From: Armatimonadota bacterium
GTDB lineage: Bacteria; Armatimonadota; UBA5829; DTJY01
Assembly (NCBI GenBank): GCA_029907255.1
Contig: JARYMF010000001.1
Coordinates: forward strand, 186,001-250,000
Direction: 5' to 3'
DNA length: 64,000 nt
The notes under the pieces were generated by a model. It saw nothing but the letters and a program-made list of their open reading frames with translations. It did not search any database and had not been told where the DNA came from. This document shows, one piece after another, positions 32,107 through 41,786 of the stretch; positions within the stretch are counted from its first letter, which is position 1; each line of letters begins with the position of its first letter. The position numbers were made by a program, and so were the translations under genes.

Positions 32107-33150
32107 ATGGAGAACAGCATCAAGAAAATCCTAGATGAGGGAGTGGTCATTCCCGCAAGCCCGCTAGCGTTGACAGCTGAGCGGAAGCTTGACGAGCGCC
32201 GGCAAAGATTACTTTGGCGGTACTACATAGCTGCAGGAGCAGGTGGTTTGGCAATAGGGGTTCATACAACCCAATTTGCTATTCGGAAGCCAGAGGTTGG
32301 TCTTTTCAGACCGCTTCTCGAGCTGGGCGCCGAGGAGATGAAACACATCAAAAAGCCTTTTGTGCGGATAGCTGGTGTGTGTGGAAAGACGGAGCAGGCA
32401 GTAGCGGAAGCTTGCCTTGCACGTGAGCTTGGCTACCATGCAGGATTATTGAGCTTGGCTGCGCTAAGCGACGCTAATGAAGACGAACTTATTGCTCACT
32501 GCAAAACTGTTGCTGAGGTAATTCCTCTTGTTGGTTTTTACCTTCAACGCGCAGTTGGCGGTCGAATACTTCCATATAGTTTCTGGCGGCGATTTGCTGA
32601 AATTGAGAATGTTGTGGCTATTAAAATTGCTCCTTTCAATCGCTACCAAACAATTGACGTAATTCGTGCAATAGCTGAGTCGGGCCGTGATGACATTGCA
32701 CTCTATACTGGAAATGATGATAACATTGTGCTCGACTTGCTTACGCCTTATCGCTTTTCCGTAAACGGCAAGAAAGTTGAACGCCGAATTGTAGGCGGAC
32801 TGCTAGGCCAATGGTCGGTATGGACTCGTAGCGCAGTACAGTTACTTGAGAAATGCCATGAAGTTGTTTCCAAGGGCGGAGATGTGCCAGCTGAAATGAT
32901 GCGTCTTGCGGTGGAATGGACAGATGTTAACGCGGCGTTCTTTGATGTCGCAAATGGTTTTGCAGGGTGCATTGCTGGCATTCATGAAGTGCTTCGCCGG
33001 CAGGGATTGCTAGAGGGCATTTGGTGCCTTGACCCAAAGGAATGTCTCAGCCCTGGGCAAAGTGAAGAAATTGATAGAGTATATAAAAGCTATCCGCACC
33101 TGAACGATGATGATTTTGTGCGGGAGTGGCTCACAACAAACGGCTTGTGA
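32107..33150 (+). CDS. Dihydrodipicolinate synthase/N-acetylneuraminate lyase family protein
   Basis: The family forms Schiff-base TIM barrels that cleave or join pyruvate-type units. The protein is 347 residues from this ATG. The catalytic lysine is in NVVAIKIAPFNRYQ. The early YIAAGAGGLAIGVH segment fits the barrel's glycine-rich strand 2 region. It is longer than DapA (about 290), with an extended C-terminus. Members near Gfo/Idh, epimerase and aldo/keto reductase genes usually act in sugar-acid breakdown rather than lysine synthesis. A GTG three codons earlier is also possible, and no clear ribosome-binding site decides between them. Confidence 0.82.
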   Translation: MENSIKKILDEGVVIPASPLALTAERKLDERRQRLLWRYYIAAGAGGLAIGVHTTQFAIRKPEVGLFRPLLELGAEEMKHIKKPFVRIAGVCGKTEQAVAEACLARELGYHAGLLSLAALSDANEDELIAHCKTVAEVIPLVGFYLQRAVGGRILPYSFWRRFAEIENVVAIKIAPFNRYQTIDVIRAIAESGRDDIALYTGNDDNIVLDLLTPYRFSVNGKKVERRIVGGLLGQWSVWTRSAVQLLEKCHEVVSKGGDVPAEMMRLAVEWTDVNAAFFDVANGFAGCIAGIHEVLRRQGLLEGIWCLDPKECLSPGQSEEIDRVYKSYPHLNDDDFVREWLTTNGL

Positions 33151-33192
33151 GCATTTTTATTAATCAATTATTTCGAGATATAGGTGGTAAGT

Positions 33193-34194
33193 ATGAAGTA
33201 TGTGAAATTTGGAAACGCTGGCATCGAAGTGTCCAAGCTTGCCTTGGGGTGCATGGATTTTCCCACAAGACTTGATGAATCGGAAGCCCAGCGGGTGCTT
33301 GATACTGCACTGGATCACGGAGTGAATCTCCTCGATACCGCTGACACATATGAAAAAGGCCGTGCAGAAGAAGTACTTGGACGCATACTTAAGGGCAAAC
33401 GGGATAGGGTAATCCTTGCTACCAAGTTCTGGGCAAAGATGTATGATCGTCCCAATGGCCGGGGTTGCTCAAGGGTACATATAATAAACGCTTTGGAAGA
33501 CAGCTTGCGACGACTTCAGACTGATTGGATTGACCTTTACCAGCTTCATCATCCTGACAGCAATACTCCAGTTGAAGAAACAATTTCCACACTCGACAAT
33601 CTGATTAAGCAAGGGAAGATTCGCTATTATGGTGTTTCAAATCATTATGCTTGGCAGATGGCACATATGCTTGGAGTAAGCGCCTTGCATAACTGGGAGC
33701 CGCTTATTTCTGTGCAGTGCCGCTACAACATAATCGACCGCGCTATCGAAAATGAGATAGTACACTTTGTCCAGCGGTTCAATATAGCGACAATGATTTA
33801 TGGCGGCCTCAGCGGTGGTATACTTTCTGGTGATTATCATCGGGGCGATCAGCCGATTCCTGGTTCGCGTCTTGCAAGACTGAAGAACTATCAGGCAAAG
33901 ATTACTGATGCTACTTTCGATTTGCTTGAGAAGCTTGAGGTATTGTGCAAGAAATACAATATAGGCATGAACCAACTAGCAATTGCATGGCTTGTTTCAA
34001 AGCCATATGTAACGACGGTTCTTATGGGTGGAAGCAAACCAGAACACTTCGAACCCATTTATAGCGTCTTAGATCTTGAGATTGCTCCGGAAGACCTTCA
34101 GCAGATTGATGAATGGTCACAGCAGTGGCGATATATTCCGTTTCACAACCAGCGAATTGTTGAAGGAGCTGCGCCAGCTCTAAATTGGTGGTAA
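33193..34194 (+). CDS. Aldo/keto reductase
   Basis: The 333-residue TIM-barrel NADP(H) enzyme has the family tetrad: Asp48 and Tyr53 in LLDTADTYEKG, Lys78 in ATKFW, and His in LYQLHHPD. The later GVSNHYAW and IAWLVSKPYVTTVLMGGSKPEH segments match the cofactor-binding part. It should reduce or oxidise a sugar or carbonyl compound. AGGTGG lies before the ATG; a GTG three codons earlier overlaps that site and is less likely. It lies between the DapA-like gene and a flavodoxin-like gene on one strand. Confidence 0.88.
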   Translation: MKYVKFGNAGIEVSKLALGCMDFPTRLDESEAQRVLDTALDHGVNLLDTADTYEKGRAEEVLGRILKGKRDRVILATKFWAKMYDRPNGRGCSRVHIINALEDSLRRLQTDWIDLYQLHHPDSNTPVEETISTLDNLIKQGKIRYYGVSNHYAWQMAHMLGVSALHNWEPLISVQCRYNIIDRAIENEIVHFVQRFNIATMIYGGLSGGILSGDYHRGDQPIPGSRLARLKNYQAKITDATFDLLEKLEVLCKKYNIGMNQLAIAWLVSKPYVTTVLMGGSKPEHFEPIYSVLDLEIAPEDLQQIDEWSQQWRYIPFHNQRIVEGAAPALNWW

Positions 34195-34226
34195 GAGGTT
34201 CTAATTAAGGGTAAGGAGGAGGCGTT

Positions 34227-34679
34227 ATGAAACGTATTTTGATTGTCTATCATTCGCAAGAATACGGCAATACTAGAAGAATGGCGGAAATGGTGGCGGA
34301 AGGTTGCCGCCAAGTTCCAGATGTAGAAGTCATGCTGGTAAACACAAACGAGTCGCGAGTTGATATGAACACTGCCGAGCAGGCCGATGCCTATGCGATA
34401 GGTAGTCCAGATTACTACTCATATGTCGCGGGTGGAATAAAGCAGTTTTTTGATGACCTTTATATCGCTGCTCTTGCTGGAAAACACGTCAAAGGCAAGC
34501 CATGCGTGCTATTTATGACCCATGGAGGCGGTGGGAAGGGCATCGCTAGCCTTGAAAACCTAGCTCGGGCAATTAATTTGGAGATTATCGCTCCTGCAGT
34601 TGTTTGTCAGGGCGCTCCAGGAGGCGATGTAGAAAATCAAAGCAGGAAACTTGGCAGAACTTTGGCGGAGTACGTTTAG
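34227..34679 (+). CDS. Flavodoxin-family FMN protein
   Basis: The 150-residue protein has the FMN phosphate loop YHSQEYGNTRRMAE near residue 8, DAYAIGSPDYYSYVAGGIKQFFDD (WrbA-like) in the middle and THGGGGKG for the isoalloxazine-binding loop. It likely carries electrons or reduces quinones or other substrates in the cytoplasm. AAGGAGGAGG precedes the ATG. The following secreted glycosidase starts two bases after its stop, so the two are probably translationally coupled. Confidence 0.86.
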   Translation: MKRILIVYHSQEYGNTRRMAEMVAEGCRQVPDVEVMLVNTNESRVDMNTAEQADAYAIGSPDYYSYVAGGIKQFFDDLYIAALAGKHVKGKPCVLFMTHGGGGKGIASLENLARAINLEIIAPAVVCQGAPGGDVENQSRKLGRTLAEYV

Positions 34680-34681
34680 GC

Positions 34682-36856
34682 GTGAAAATGCTATATTTAC
34701 TACTTGCCTGTTTTCTTATTATCAACAAAACGGAGGCTTCGGTGAAACTTCCACAATCTGACCGTTCACTTTCAGAACGGTTTATGAATCCACCTGCCGA
34801 ATCGCGCATAATAAAAATTATCCATTCTTGGCCAGACGACCCAAATGCCCAAGACGACTTAATCTCAAAGCTAATCAATTCCGGTTTTGGCGGAGTGGTG
34901 TGTAATGTCTCGTTCGACCAATACCTAGAGAGTGAGGAAAAATGGGCTGCCTTTGTTCGCGCGGTAAAGGCGGCGAAAAAGGCGGGAATGTCACTATGGC
35001 TTTACGACGAGAAGGGTTACCCCTCAGGTACTGCCGGCGGTATCACGATGCGTGGTAATCCGGAGTGGGAAGCGCGCGGACTTCTAATTGCTGAAAAGAT
35101 TTGTGAGAGTGGTTTAGTTAATATCGACCTCCCACCTGGCAAGTTATTTATGGCGGTTGCATATCCAATAGTACAAGGGCGAATGATACCAGATAATGCG
35201 GTAGATTTGTCTGCATATATTCATGAGAGAACACTTAGCTGGAATGTGCCTGAAGGTGTTTGGCATGTATTTGCAGTAACAGAGGATTTCCTTTATGAAT
35301 CTACGCATGCTCAAATTAGCCTTGCAGATAAACTACACTACATAAACCTCTTGATGCCAGAGCCGACCGCTCGTTTTCTTGACGTTACCTACGGTGCTTA
35401 CGCAAAGCATCTTGGTACTAATCTTGGCAAGTGGTTCATTGCAACGTTTACCGATGAACCATCATTAATGAGTTTTTGGTTCAATCAGATGCCCTATCGT
35501 GTAATACCTTGGTCGCCCAACTTGCCTGTAGAGTTCGAGAAACGCCGAGGATATGCGCTAAAGCCGGTTGTACCTATGCTTGTTGGTGATGCTGGTGAAA
35601 AAGGACAGAAGGTTCGCTATGATTTTTGGCTTACAATTGGCGAGCTTGTTTCAGAAAACTTTTTCGGTCAGATTCAAACATACTGTCGCAAACATAACAT
35701 ACCATCCGGCGGCCATCTCCTGATGGAAGAATCACTAGCAGCTCATGTTTCGTTTTATGGCGATTTCTTTCGATGCATTCGGCGACTGGATGCCCCAAGC
35801 ATAGACTGCCTGACAAGCATACCGTCGGAAGTTCCATGGCAGATAGCCCGTCTTGTCAGCAGTGTTGCCGAACTTGAGGAAAGATCACTGACTATGTGTG
35901 AGACATCCGATTTTATCCAGCGCTACCGACCTCAGGGAGATGCCAGGCCTATTCGCGATGTTACCGAGGCGGAGATAAGGGGCACATGTAACCGCCTGAT
36001 GTTAAATGGAATTACTACCATTACAAGCTATTACTCATTCTCTGGCCTATCAAATGACCAGTTGAGGAACTTAAACACGTACATTGGTAGATGCTGTACA
36101 ATGCTCAAGGGCGGCCACCAAGTGGCAGATATCGCAGTGGTCTATCCAATTGAGAGCATGTGGCCTAAATTTGTTCCTGCACATCAATATGCAACAGACT
36201 CACAGGATGCTAAACGAATCGAAGATGTTTTCAACAAGGTAAGCCAGTTGTTGTGGGAGTCTAGCCGAGATTTTACTTATATAGATGGTCAGGCTCTATC
36301 GAGGGCGCGCGTAGAAGGAGGCGCTCTTGTGCATGGTAAACTTCGTTGGAAAGTGGTCATTCTGCCTTGTGTAGACACACTACCGATGAAGGCATGGGAG
36401 AATTTAGTTAGCTTTTACAGGAACGGCGGCGTCATTATCGAGATAGGAGCGCTCCCAACCAATAGCGAAAAGGAATTCCCGTCTCCCAAAGTTAGAGAAT
36501 TGGCGAAAACTTTGTTTGCGCAGTCTAACACACCAAATGGCAAAACAATATTTCTAGATGCTGGAGCCGAAGAAAAACTTCTAGATATTCTTCGCTCGAC
36601 CACGAAACCCGACGTGGAAGTTCCAGCAAATTCACCGATTAGGTTTGCACATCGACTAATCAACGGCTTTGATGTTTACTTCCTGATTAACGACGGCGAA
36701 AAGCCTTGGAATGGCACGATTAATTTTTCGATTGCCAGAAAGGGTGAGCTTTGGAATCCCACTACGGGCGAAATCAAGCTTTTAGATTCAGCTAAAGGCA
36801 TCCAGCTTGAACTTGGTCCATATGAAGGCGTATTTTTCCGTTTCCTTCATAGCTAA
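34682..36856 (+). CDS. Secreted GH106-like glycoside hydrolase
   Basis: The protein has 724 residues from this GTG and starts with a signal peptide (MLYLLLACFLIINKTEA). The mark of the group is the barrel segment LYDEKGYPSGTAGG near residue 80, followed by PEWEARGL. FTDEPSL near 265 may carry a catalytic acidic residue. The C-terminus has the usual FDVYFLINDGEKPW and GELWNPTTGEI beta-sandwich segments. Family resemblance is to GH106-type alpha-L-rhamnosidases, but the real substrate is unknown. A start at the ATG two codons later is equally possible. It converges on an SGNH gene with a three-base gap. Confidence 0.7.
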   Translation: MKMLYLLLACFLIINKTEASVKLPQSDRSLSERFMNPPAESRIIKIIHSWPDDPNAQDDLISKLINSGFGGVVCNVSFDQYLESEEKWAAFVRAVKAAKKAGMSLWLYDEKGYPSGTAGGITMRGNPEWEARGLLIAEKICESGLVNIDLPPGKLFMAVAYPIVQGRMIPDNAVDLSAYIHERTLSWNVPEGVWHVFAVTEDFLYESTHAQISLADKLHYINLLMPEPTARFLDVTYGAYAKHLGTNLGKWFIATFTDEPSLMSFWFNQMPYRVIPWSPNLPVEFEKRRGYALKPVVPMLVGDAGEKGQKVRYDFWLTIGELVSENFFGQIQTYCRKHNIPSGGHLLMEESLAAHVSFYGDFFRCIRRLDAPSIDCLTSIPSEVPWQIARLVSSVAELEERSLTMCETSDFIQRYRPQGDARPIRDVTEAEIRGTCNRLMLNGITTITSYYSFSGLSNDQLRNLNTYIGRCCTMLKGGHQVADIAVVYPIESMWPKFVPAHQYATDSQDAKRIEDVFNKVSQLLWESSRDFTYIDGQALSRARVEGGALVHGKLRWKVVILPCVDTLPMKAWENLVSFYRNGGVIIEIGALPTNSEKEFPSPKVRELAKTLFAQSNTPNGKTIFLDAGAEEKLLDILRSTTKPDVEVPANSPIRFAHRLINGFDVYFLINDGEKPWNGTINFSIARKGELWNPTTGEIKLLDSAKGIQLELGPYEGVFFRFLHS

Positions 36857-36859
36857 CCA

Positions 36860-37492
36860 TCACAACGCGTTGACTGCTTGAAGCCATGCGCGTGCCATAA
36901 GTGCATGCCCTGCAGGAGTGGGATGAACGCCATCGGGTGCCCAGAATGCTAGCTCCCTGCGCGCCGATGCTTGAGCAAAGATGCCATCGGTTGGAACGAG
37001 TATTGCTCCAAATTCCCTTGCAAGATTTCGTACTATCTCAATCTTTGGGTTAAGATCCTCACGCCATAGAATTCGGTCTTCGGGGATTGGGAGAACGAAA
37101 GGTTCTAGCAAGATAAACTTTGCATTGAGCTGTTCCTTTGCCTCGGTGAGGATTTCACGATATGTGTTTTCATAGACCTCATGCGGCATTGGGTTGTTTT
37201 GGGTGTAACGTCTTGCAGCTTCGTTTATTCCTATCATTATAGAAATCCATGTTGGCTTTAGGTCGAGGCAGTCTGCTTTCCATCTTCCTTTGAGGTCCAT
37301 GACCGTGTTGCCACTAATACCGCGGTTTAGGAAACGAACACCAAGCTCTGGATACATTGCCGAAAACCATGCTGCCGCTATCATTGCATAACCACGGCCT
37401 AGGTCCTCGCCTACTTCGCGGTTGCGCCCAGCATCCGTAATGCTGTCGCCTTGAAAAAGAACAATTGCATTTTTCTCAAATACTGGTGACAT
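36860..37492 (-). CDS. SGNH/GDSL-family hydrolase
   Basis: The 210-residue protein has all four SGNH blocks: Ser17 in FQGDSITDAG, Gly and Asn62 in RGISGNT, Asn90 in IGINEAAR, and Asp187/His190 in DGVHPTPAG. It should hydrolyse an ester, often an acetyl group on a carbohydrate. No signal peptide is seen, so it would act on intracellular acetylated sugars. GAGGAGGT lies five bases before the ATG, which fixes this start over one 16 codons earlier. Confidence 0.88.
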   Translation of the reverse strand: MSPVFEKNAIVLFQGDSITDAGRNREVGEDLGRGYAMIAAAWFSAMYPELGVRFLNRGISGNTVMDLKGRWKADCLDLKPTWISIMIGINEAARRYTQNNPMPHEVYENTYREILTEAKEQLNAKFILLEPFVLPIPEDRILWREDLNPKIEIVRNLAREFGAILVPTDGIFAQASARRELAFWAPDGVHPTPAGHALMARAWLQAVNAL

Positions 37493-37597
37493 AACTACCT
37501 CCTCTGAAATTCCTAACATTTGAAATATTAAACCAAACACTTGGTAAACCCTTTTCTAGCTATTTAAAAGTTTGCTCAGGATAGAGTCCAATGTTTG

Positions 37598-37626
37598 TTG
37601 CGGGTAATGCGCCGCACTGGTATAAT
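37598..37626 (+). promoter_or_regulatory. Promoter of the Kdo operon
   Basis: TTGCGG (37598-37603) and a perfect TATAAT (37621-37626) are separated by 17 bases, giving a leader of about 24 bases before kdsD. Confidence 0.7.
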
Positions 37627-37656
37627 TCTAACAGCTAGAAAGGACAAGGGCTAGTA

Positions 37657-38625
37657 ATGGAGGCTCGAATGCTAGAGCGAGCAAAGAATGTTCTTGAGAT
37701 TGAGGCAAACGCAATCCTTGCGTTAAGAGACAGACTGGACAAAAGTTTTGTTGATGCTGTCGAGTTGATTCTGAAGTGTAAAGGTCGAGTTGTCGTTACA
37801 GGTATGGGAAAATCTGGCGCAATTGCAAGAAAAGTCGCCGGAACGCTTTCAAGCACAGGAAGCCCAGCATTGTTTCTACATCCTGCTGAGGGAGTCCACG
37901 GCGATTTAGGTATGGTTACTGGTCAGGATGTAGTAATCGCTTTCTCCAACAGCGGCGAAACTGAAGAAATTATGTCTATAGTTCCCATAATCAAGCGAAT
38001 TGGCGCAAAGCTAATCAGCATAGTGGGTAAAAAAGACTCGGCACTGGCAGCAAATAGCGATGTCGTGCTTGACGCCTCGGTCGAGCGCGAAGCATGTCCG
38101 TTGGGTTTAGCGCCAACTGCAAGCACTACCGCTATGCTAGCTCTTGGAGATGCAATTGCACTGGCTGCAATGGAAGCGCGAAAATTCACGGCGGAGGATT
38201 ATGCTCTCTTTCATCCAGGTGGAACGCTTGGGCGCAGGCTTACGCTTCGCGTTTGCGATGTCATGCGCACCGACGACCGTGTGGCTATAGTTTCAGAGGA
38301 TGATCTGGTTCGTGATGTCCTGTTTGCGATTACTCGCGCAGGGGCAGGTGCGGCAGCAGTTGTAGACGGCGAGCGTCGGTTAGTCGGAATCATAACTGAT
38401 GGTGACGTGCGCAGGCATATGCTTGCAGATGAACGCTGCCTTTACAAGCGAGCGTCTGAGATTATGACGGTAAACCCGAAATTTGTAAGACCCAATCAAC
38501 TTGCTACCGAAGGAATGCATATCCTGGAAGTTTTCAAGATAGGTGAGTTGCCAGTACTTGATGACGAGAATAGGCCAATCGGTATGCTGATGTTAAAGGA
38601 CTTATTTAAGGCTGGTATAGTATAA
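37657..38625 (+). CDS. kdsD: D-arabinose 5-phosphate isomerase
   Basis: KdsD converts ribulose 5-phosphate to arabinose 5-phosphate, the first committed step toward Kdo in lipopolysaccharide. The 322-residue length is standard. The SIS domain (about 35-170) has VTGMGKSGAIARKVAGTLSSTG and FLHPAEGVHGDLG with the active-site His. Two CBS domains (about 205-320) follow, with GIITDGDVRR. AAGGACAAGGG precedes the ATG. The operon continues with kdsC, whose start overlaps its stop by one base (TAATG). This is good evidence for a Kdo-containing outer membrane. Confidence 0.94.
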   Translation: MEARMLERAKNVLEIEANAILALRDRLDKSFVDAVELILKCKGRVVVTGMGKSGAIARKVAGTLSSTGSPALFLHPAEGVHGDLGMVTGQDVVIAFSNSGETEEIMSIVPIIKRIGAKLISIVGKKDSALAANSDVVLDASVEREACPLGLAPTASTTAMLALGDAIALAAMEARKFTAEDYALFHPGGTLGRRLTLRVCDVMRTDDRVAIVSEDDLVRDVLFAITRAGAGAAAVVDGERRLVGIITDGDVRRHMLADERCLYKRASEIMTVNPKFVRPNQLATEGMHILEVFKIGELPVLDDENRPIGMLMLKDLFKAGIV

Positions 38626-39167
38626 TGGTTGAAGAAAGATTGCTTCGAATAAAGCTATTGGCAATGGATGTTGATGGGGTTCTAACAAAAGGTGACGTTA
38701 TTTATGAAGACGACGGCGCCGAATACAAAGTCTTCAACATCATGGATGGTCTCGGAATCACAGTTGCAGGGCATGCTGGTCTTCTTACAGCATTTGTTAC
38801 CGGTAGGAAATCCGGTGCGGTTGCCCGTAGAGCGAAGGAACTCAAAGTAACCGCATTGTGTGATGGGTGCCAAGACAAAGGCACCGCCATTCGAAACTTG
38901 CGTTCTAAATTCAGCCTTTCAGCTGATGAAATCGCCTTCGTTGGGGATGATATTAACGATATTCCGGCTTTTCGGGAAAGCGGGTTGAGAATTGCGGTTT
39001 CGAATGCATCTGATGATTTAAAAGCACATGCTGATATAATTACAAATTGCTCAGGTGGAAATGGTGCCATCCGCGAGGTAATCGAGATGATCCTGAAGGC
39101 TCAGGGTAAATGGTCCTCTGCGGTCGAATGCTATCTTCGTGAGCTTGAGAGTGCCGGAAAGGCTTAA
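38625..39167 (+). CDS. kdsC: Kdo 8-phosphate phosphatase
   Basis: KdsC removes phosphate from Kdo 8-phosphate. The 180-residue protein is a cap-less HAD phosphatase. Asp15 and Asp17 are in LLAMDVDGVLTKGD. VTGRKSGAVARRAKEL holds motif II, and the lysine is in DKGTAIRNL. FVGDDINDIPAF is the late acidic motif. Length and motifs match the family. It shares the kdsD promoter. kdsA and kdsB are not in the window. Confidence 0.94.
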   Translation: MVEERLLRIKLLAMDVDGVLTKGDVIYEDDGAEYKVFNIMDGLGITVAGHAGLLTAFVTGRKSGAVARRAKELKVTALCDGCQDKGTAIRNLRSKFSLSADEIAFVGDDINDIPAFRESGLRIAVSNASDDLKAHADIITNCSGGNGAIREVIEMILKAQGKWSSAVECYLRELESAGKA

Positions 39168-39905
39168 ATGCCAAATCTCACTATCCTTTACACAGGTGAC
39201 CTTCATGGCAAGCTCCGTCCGAATGTGGCTGAGCGGATAAAAGCGGAGAAGGCCGCATGCGGCAACTGCCTCCTCTTCGACGCAGGTGATGCTGTTCCCT
39301 CAGGTAATATCTATTGGCGACCTGGTGGCGAACCTATTTTGGCTAGAATGAGTGAAATCGGATATGATGCAATGGCGCTAGGAAACCGCGAGTTCCATTT
39401 TCTTCAGTATGGCTTTAAGTCGAAAGTATCGCTTGCTCAGTTTCCCATTCTCAGTGCTAATCTCAGGTGCAAAGGTAGTTTGTGTAAGCCAATGATTCTC
39501 CCCAGTGCCATCTTGGAGTCTGCAGGGGTAAAAGTGGCAATATTCGGTTTAACCGTGCCAATGATTACTCGCCAGATGTTAGTTAGGTTAGTTAGTCCAT
39601 ATTGGTTTGAAGACCCCGTAAAAGTAAGCATGGAGATAGTGCCTATTCTTCGAGCAAAAGCTGATGTCGTGATTGCGCTAACACATGTTGGAATCAAGGT
39701 TGATAAGGAAATTGCTCTGGAGACGCAGGGCATTGACCTTATAATCGGCGGCCACACGCATATTGCGTCAACTGAGCCGATTGTCATTGGAAACACGAAA
39801 ATTCTCCATTCAGGATGGTGGGGTCAGTATCTTGGCAAAGCTGAGTTGATAATTGGGCGAAAAGGGATTGAGATATCAAATACGCTGGTTGACCTAAGAA
39901 GCTAA
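39168..39905 (+). CDS. 5'-nucleotidase-like metallophosphatase
   Basis: The 245-residue protein matches the N-terminal calcineurin-like domain of UshA/CpdB-type enzymes: ILYTGDLHGK (metal Asp and His), DAGDAV, ALGNREFHF (Asn-His pair replaced by Asn-Arg with a nearby His), LTHVG and GGHTH. The usual C-terminal nucleotide-binding domain and signal peptide are absent, so it should act in the cytoplasm on an unknown phosphoester. It begins immediately after the kdsC stop, so it is part of the Kdo operon. A link to sugar-phosphate or nucleotide-sugar turnover is possible. Confidence 0.78.
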   Translation: MPNLTILYTGDLHGKLRPNVAERIKAEKAACGNCLLFDAGDAVPSGNIYWRPGGEPILARMSEIGYDAMALGNREFHFLQYGFKSKVSLAQFPILSANLRCKGSLCKPMILPSAILESAGVKVAIFGLTVPMITRQMLVRLVSPYWFEDPVKVSMEIVPILRAKADVVIALTHVGIKVDKEIALETQGIDLIIGGHTHIASTEPIVIGNTKILHSGWWGQYLGKAELIIGRKGIEISNTLVDLRS

Positions 39906-39920
39906 GGAGGCGCCTATCTA

Positions 39921-41786
39921 GTGGAGTTTAAGATTTCGTTGACTGCACTCCCAGTATCAATTGTAATTTTATTAATCGCCATCTCGTTTGGTCGAATGCT
40001 TCTAAAACATTTGGGCATTAAGGCTTCTGATGACCTAGAGTGTTCTATTTTCGCTACTGGTTTGGGGTTGGGAGTTTTGGCATATCTAGTGTTGGCAGTT
40101 GGCCTTGCAAATATTTTGTATGCCTGGGTGCTAGTTACTTTGCTTCTGATATTAGCAGTCGCCTCCCTAAAAGAAATAGGAGCATTTGTATGCGTCATTT
40201 ATAACCACTTGCGAATGTCGAGGAAGAGAATAAGCGCCCTATATGTACTCATTCTAACTGCTGCTGTTCTCATGGGGGGTTTTGTGCTAATCTCAGCTTT
40301 GGCACCGCCAGCCTTCAGTGATTGGGATGGCTTAGCTTATCATCTTGCTGTTCCCAAAATGTACCTTAAGGCACACAAGATCTACTATATTCCGTTCATT
40401 TCCCACTCGAACTTCCCGTTTCTTATCGAGATGCTCTATACAATTGGTTTAGCATTAGGAAGCATAGGTGTTGCAAAGCTTTTCCACTTTGCCATGTATA
40501 TTATAACAGCCCTTGGGATATTCTCGCTGGGACGCAAACATATCAATTCGGTGGCTGGTATCGTTGGGGCATTGGTGTTCATGAGCGTGCCTCTCTGCAT
40601 TTGGGAAGCGGGGATTGCATATTCTGACATCTCGACTGCGCTATATGTGCTCTTGGCAACCTATTGCGTGGTGAATTGGGAAGCGAAATTTGAACGCGGG
40701 TGGCTGATTCTGGGTGGAATTATGGGCGGATTTGCCTTAGGTACTAAAGTCTTGGCGGCGGTGCCGGTTCTTGCATTATGTATTTGGGTGTTCGTATCTG
40801 CATTTAGAATGAAAGGGATATCCGAAGGAATAAAATCAGCATCTATTTTAGGCGCAATTTTGCTTTTAATAGCTGCGCCATGGTACGTCAAGACTTTCAT
40901 ATATACTGGCAATCCGGTCTATCCATTTCTCTACAACATTTTTGGTGGGAAATACTGGAGTGCGGAGGCGGCTCGAAGCTATCGGCAGGCACAGCTTGAG
41001 TTTGGAATGGGGCGCGGTCTACTTGATTTTGTTCTTCTCCCTTGGAATATCACAATGCATGGAAGTAAGTTCTATGATAAGGGTGCCCCTGTGTTCTTTG
41101 GAATTATCGGTCCAGCATTTCTGGGAATACTTGGTGTTCAAGTATTTCAAAGAAACATAAGCAAAGTTGCAATCAAACTACAGCTTGTTGCGGGGGCGTT
41201 TATAATTGCATGGTTTTTCCTGATGCAAAGTGCACGGTACATGATAGGCATACTTCCGCTTTTGAGCGTTGCTGCTGGTGCTGCAGTAGCAAAAGCAAAC
41301 AGCGATTGGAAGATGACCAAACATATTGTCAATATGTTTGTTGCAGGGTGCATATTGATAGGCTTATATCCGGCTGCTGTCATGGGTTATTGGTGTGGTC
41401 CTGTGGTTTTTGGATTAGAACCTTTTGAAGAATACCTATCTCGAAGTCTTGACGTATATGATGCGGAAAACTTCATCAATACTTCAACGCCGAAGAATTC
41501 AAAGATCATACTATATGACGAGGTTCGGGGTTTCTACCTTGACCGGCCGTATATTTGGGGCAATCCTGGTCACCACGAGATGATTCCCTATAGAACTTTC
41601 AAAACGGGAGACCAGCTTGTTGATTGGCTACGTAGACAAGGCTTCACGCATGCTCTCATTAATTGGCGGTTTTCCTCCTTGGGTTCGAAGGCGGGTTACC
41701 AAAAACTTATATTGCAAGCGATTGGATCTGGTCGTTTAGCTGAGGTCTATTGCTCAAATGGCGTCAGCGTCTATGAGATAAAATGA
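39921..41786 (+). CDS. Multi-pass glycosyltransferase-like membrane protein (GT39/ArnT type)
   Basis: The 621-residue protein has about twelve hydrophobic segments. Near residue 130, PPAFSDWDGLAYHLAVPKMYL carries the acidic pair typical of the first large loop in polyprenyl-phosphate-sugar-dependent transferases. HSNFPFLIEMLY fits the following amphipathic part. The C-terminal 100 residues are a soluble domain with DEVRGFYLDRPY. It probably transfers a lipid-linked sugar to a glycan or protein on the outer face of the inner membrane. GTG start with AAGGAGG 13 bases upstream. It overlaps the next gene by four bases. Confidence 0.75.
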   Translation: MEFKISLTALPVSIVILLIAISFGRMLLKHLGIKASDDLECSIFATGLGLGVLAYLVLAVGLANILYAWVLVTLLLILAVASLKEIGAFVCVIYNHLRMSRKRISALYVLILTAAVLMGGFVLISALAPPAFSDWDGLAYHLAVPKMYLKAHKIYYIPFISHSNFPFLIEMLYTIGLALGSIGVAKLFHFAMYIITALGIFSLGRKHINSVAGIVGALVFMSVPLCIWEAGIAYSDISTALYVLLATYCVVNWEAKFERGWLILGGIMGGFALGTKVLAAVPVLALCIWVFVSAFRMKGISEGIKSASILGAILLLIAAPWYVKTFIYTGNPVYPFLYNIFGGKYWSAEAARSYRQAQLEFGMGRGLLDFVLLPWNITMHGSKFYDKGAPVFFGIIGPAFLGILGVQVFQRNISKVAIKLQLVAGAFIIAWFFLMQSARYMIGILPLLSVAAGAAVAKANSDWKMTKHIVNMFVAGCILIGLYPAAVMGYWCGPVVFGLEPFEEYLSRSLDVYDAENFINTSTPKNSKIILYDEVRGFYLDRPYIWGNPGHHEMIPYRTFKTGDQLVDWLRRQGFTHALINWRFSSLGSKAGYQKLILQAIGSGRLAEVYCSNGVSVYEIK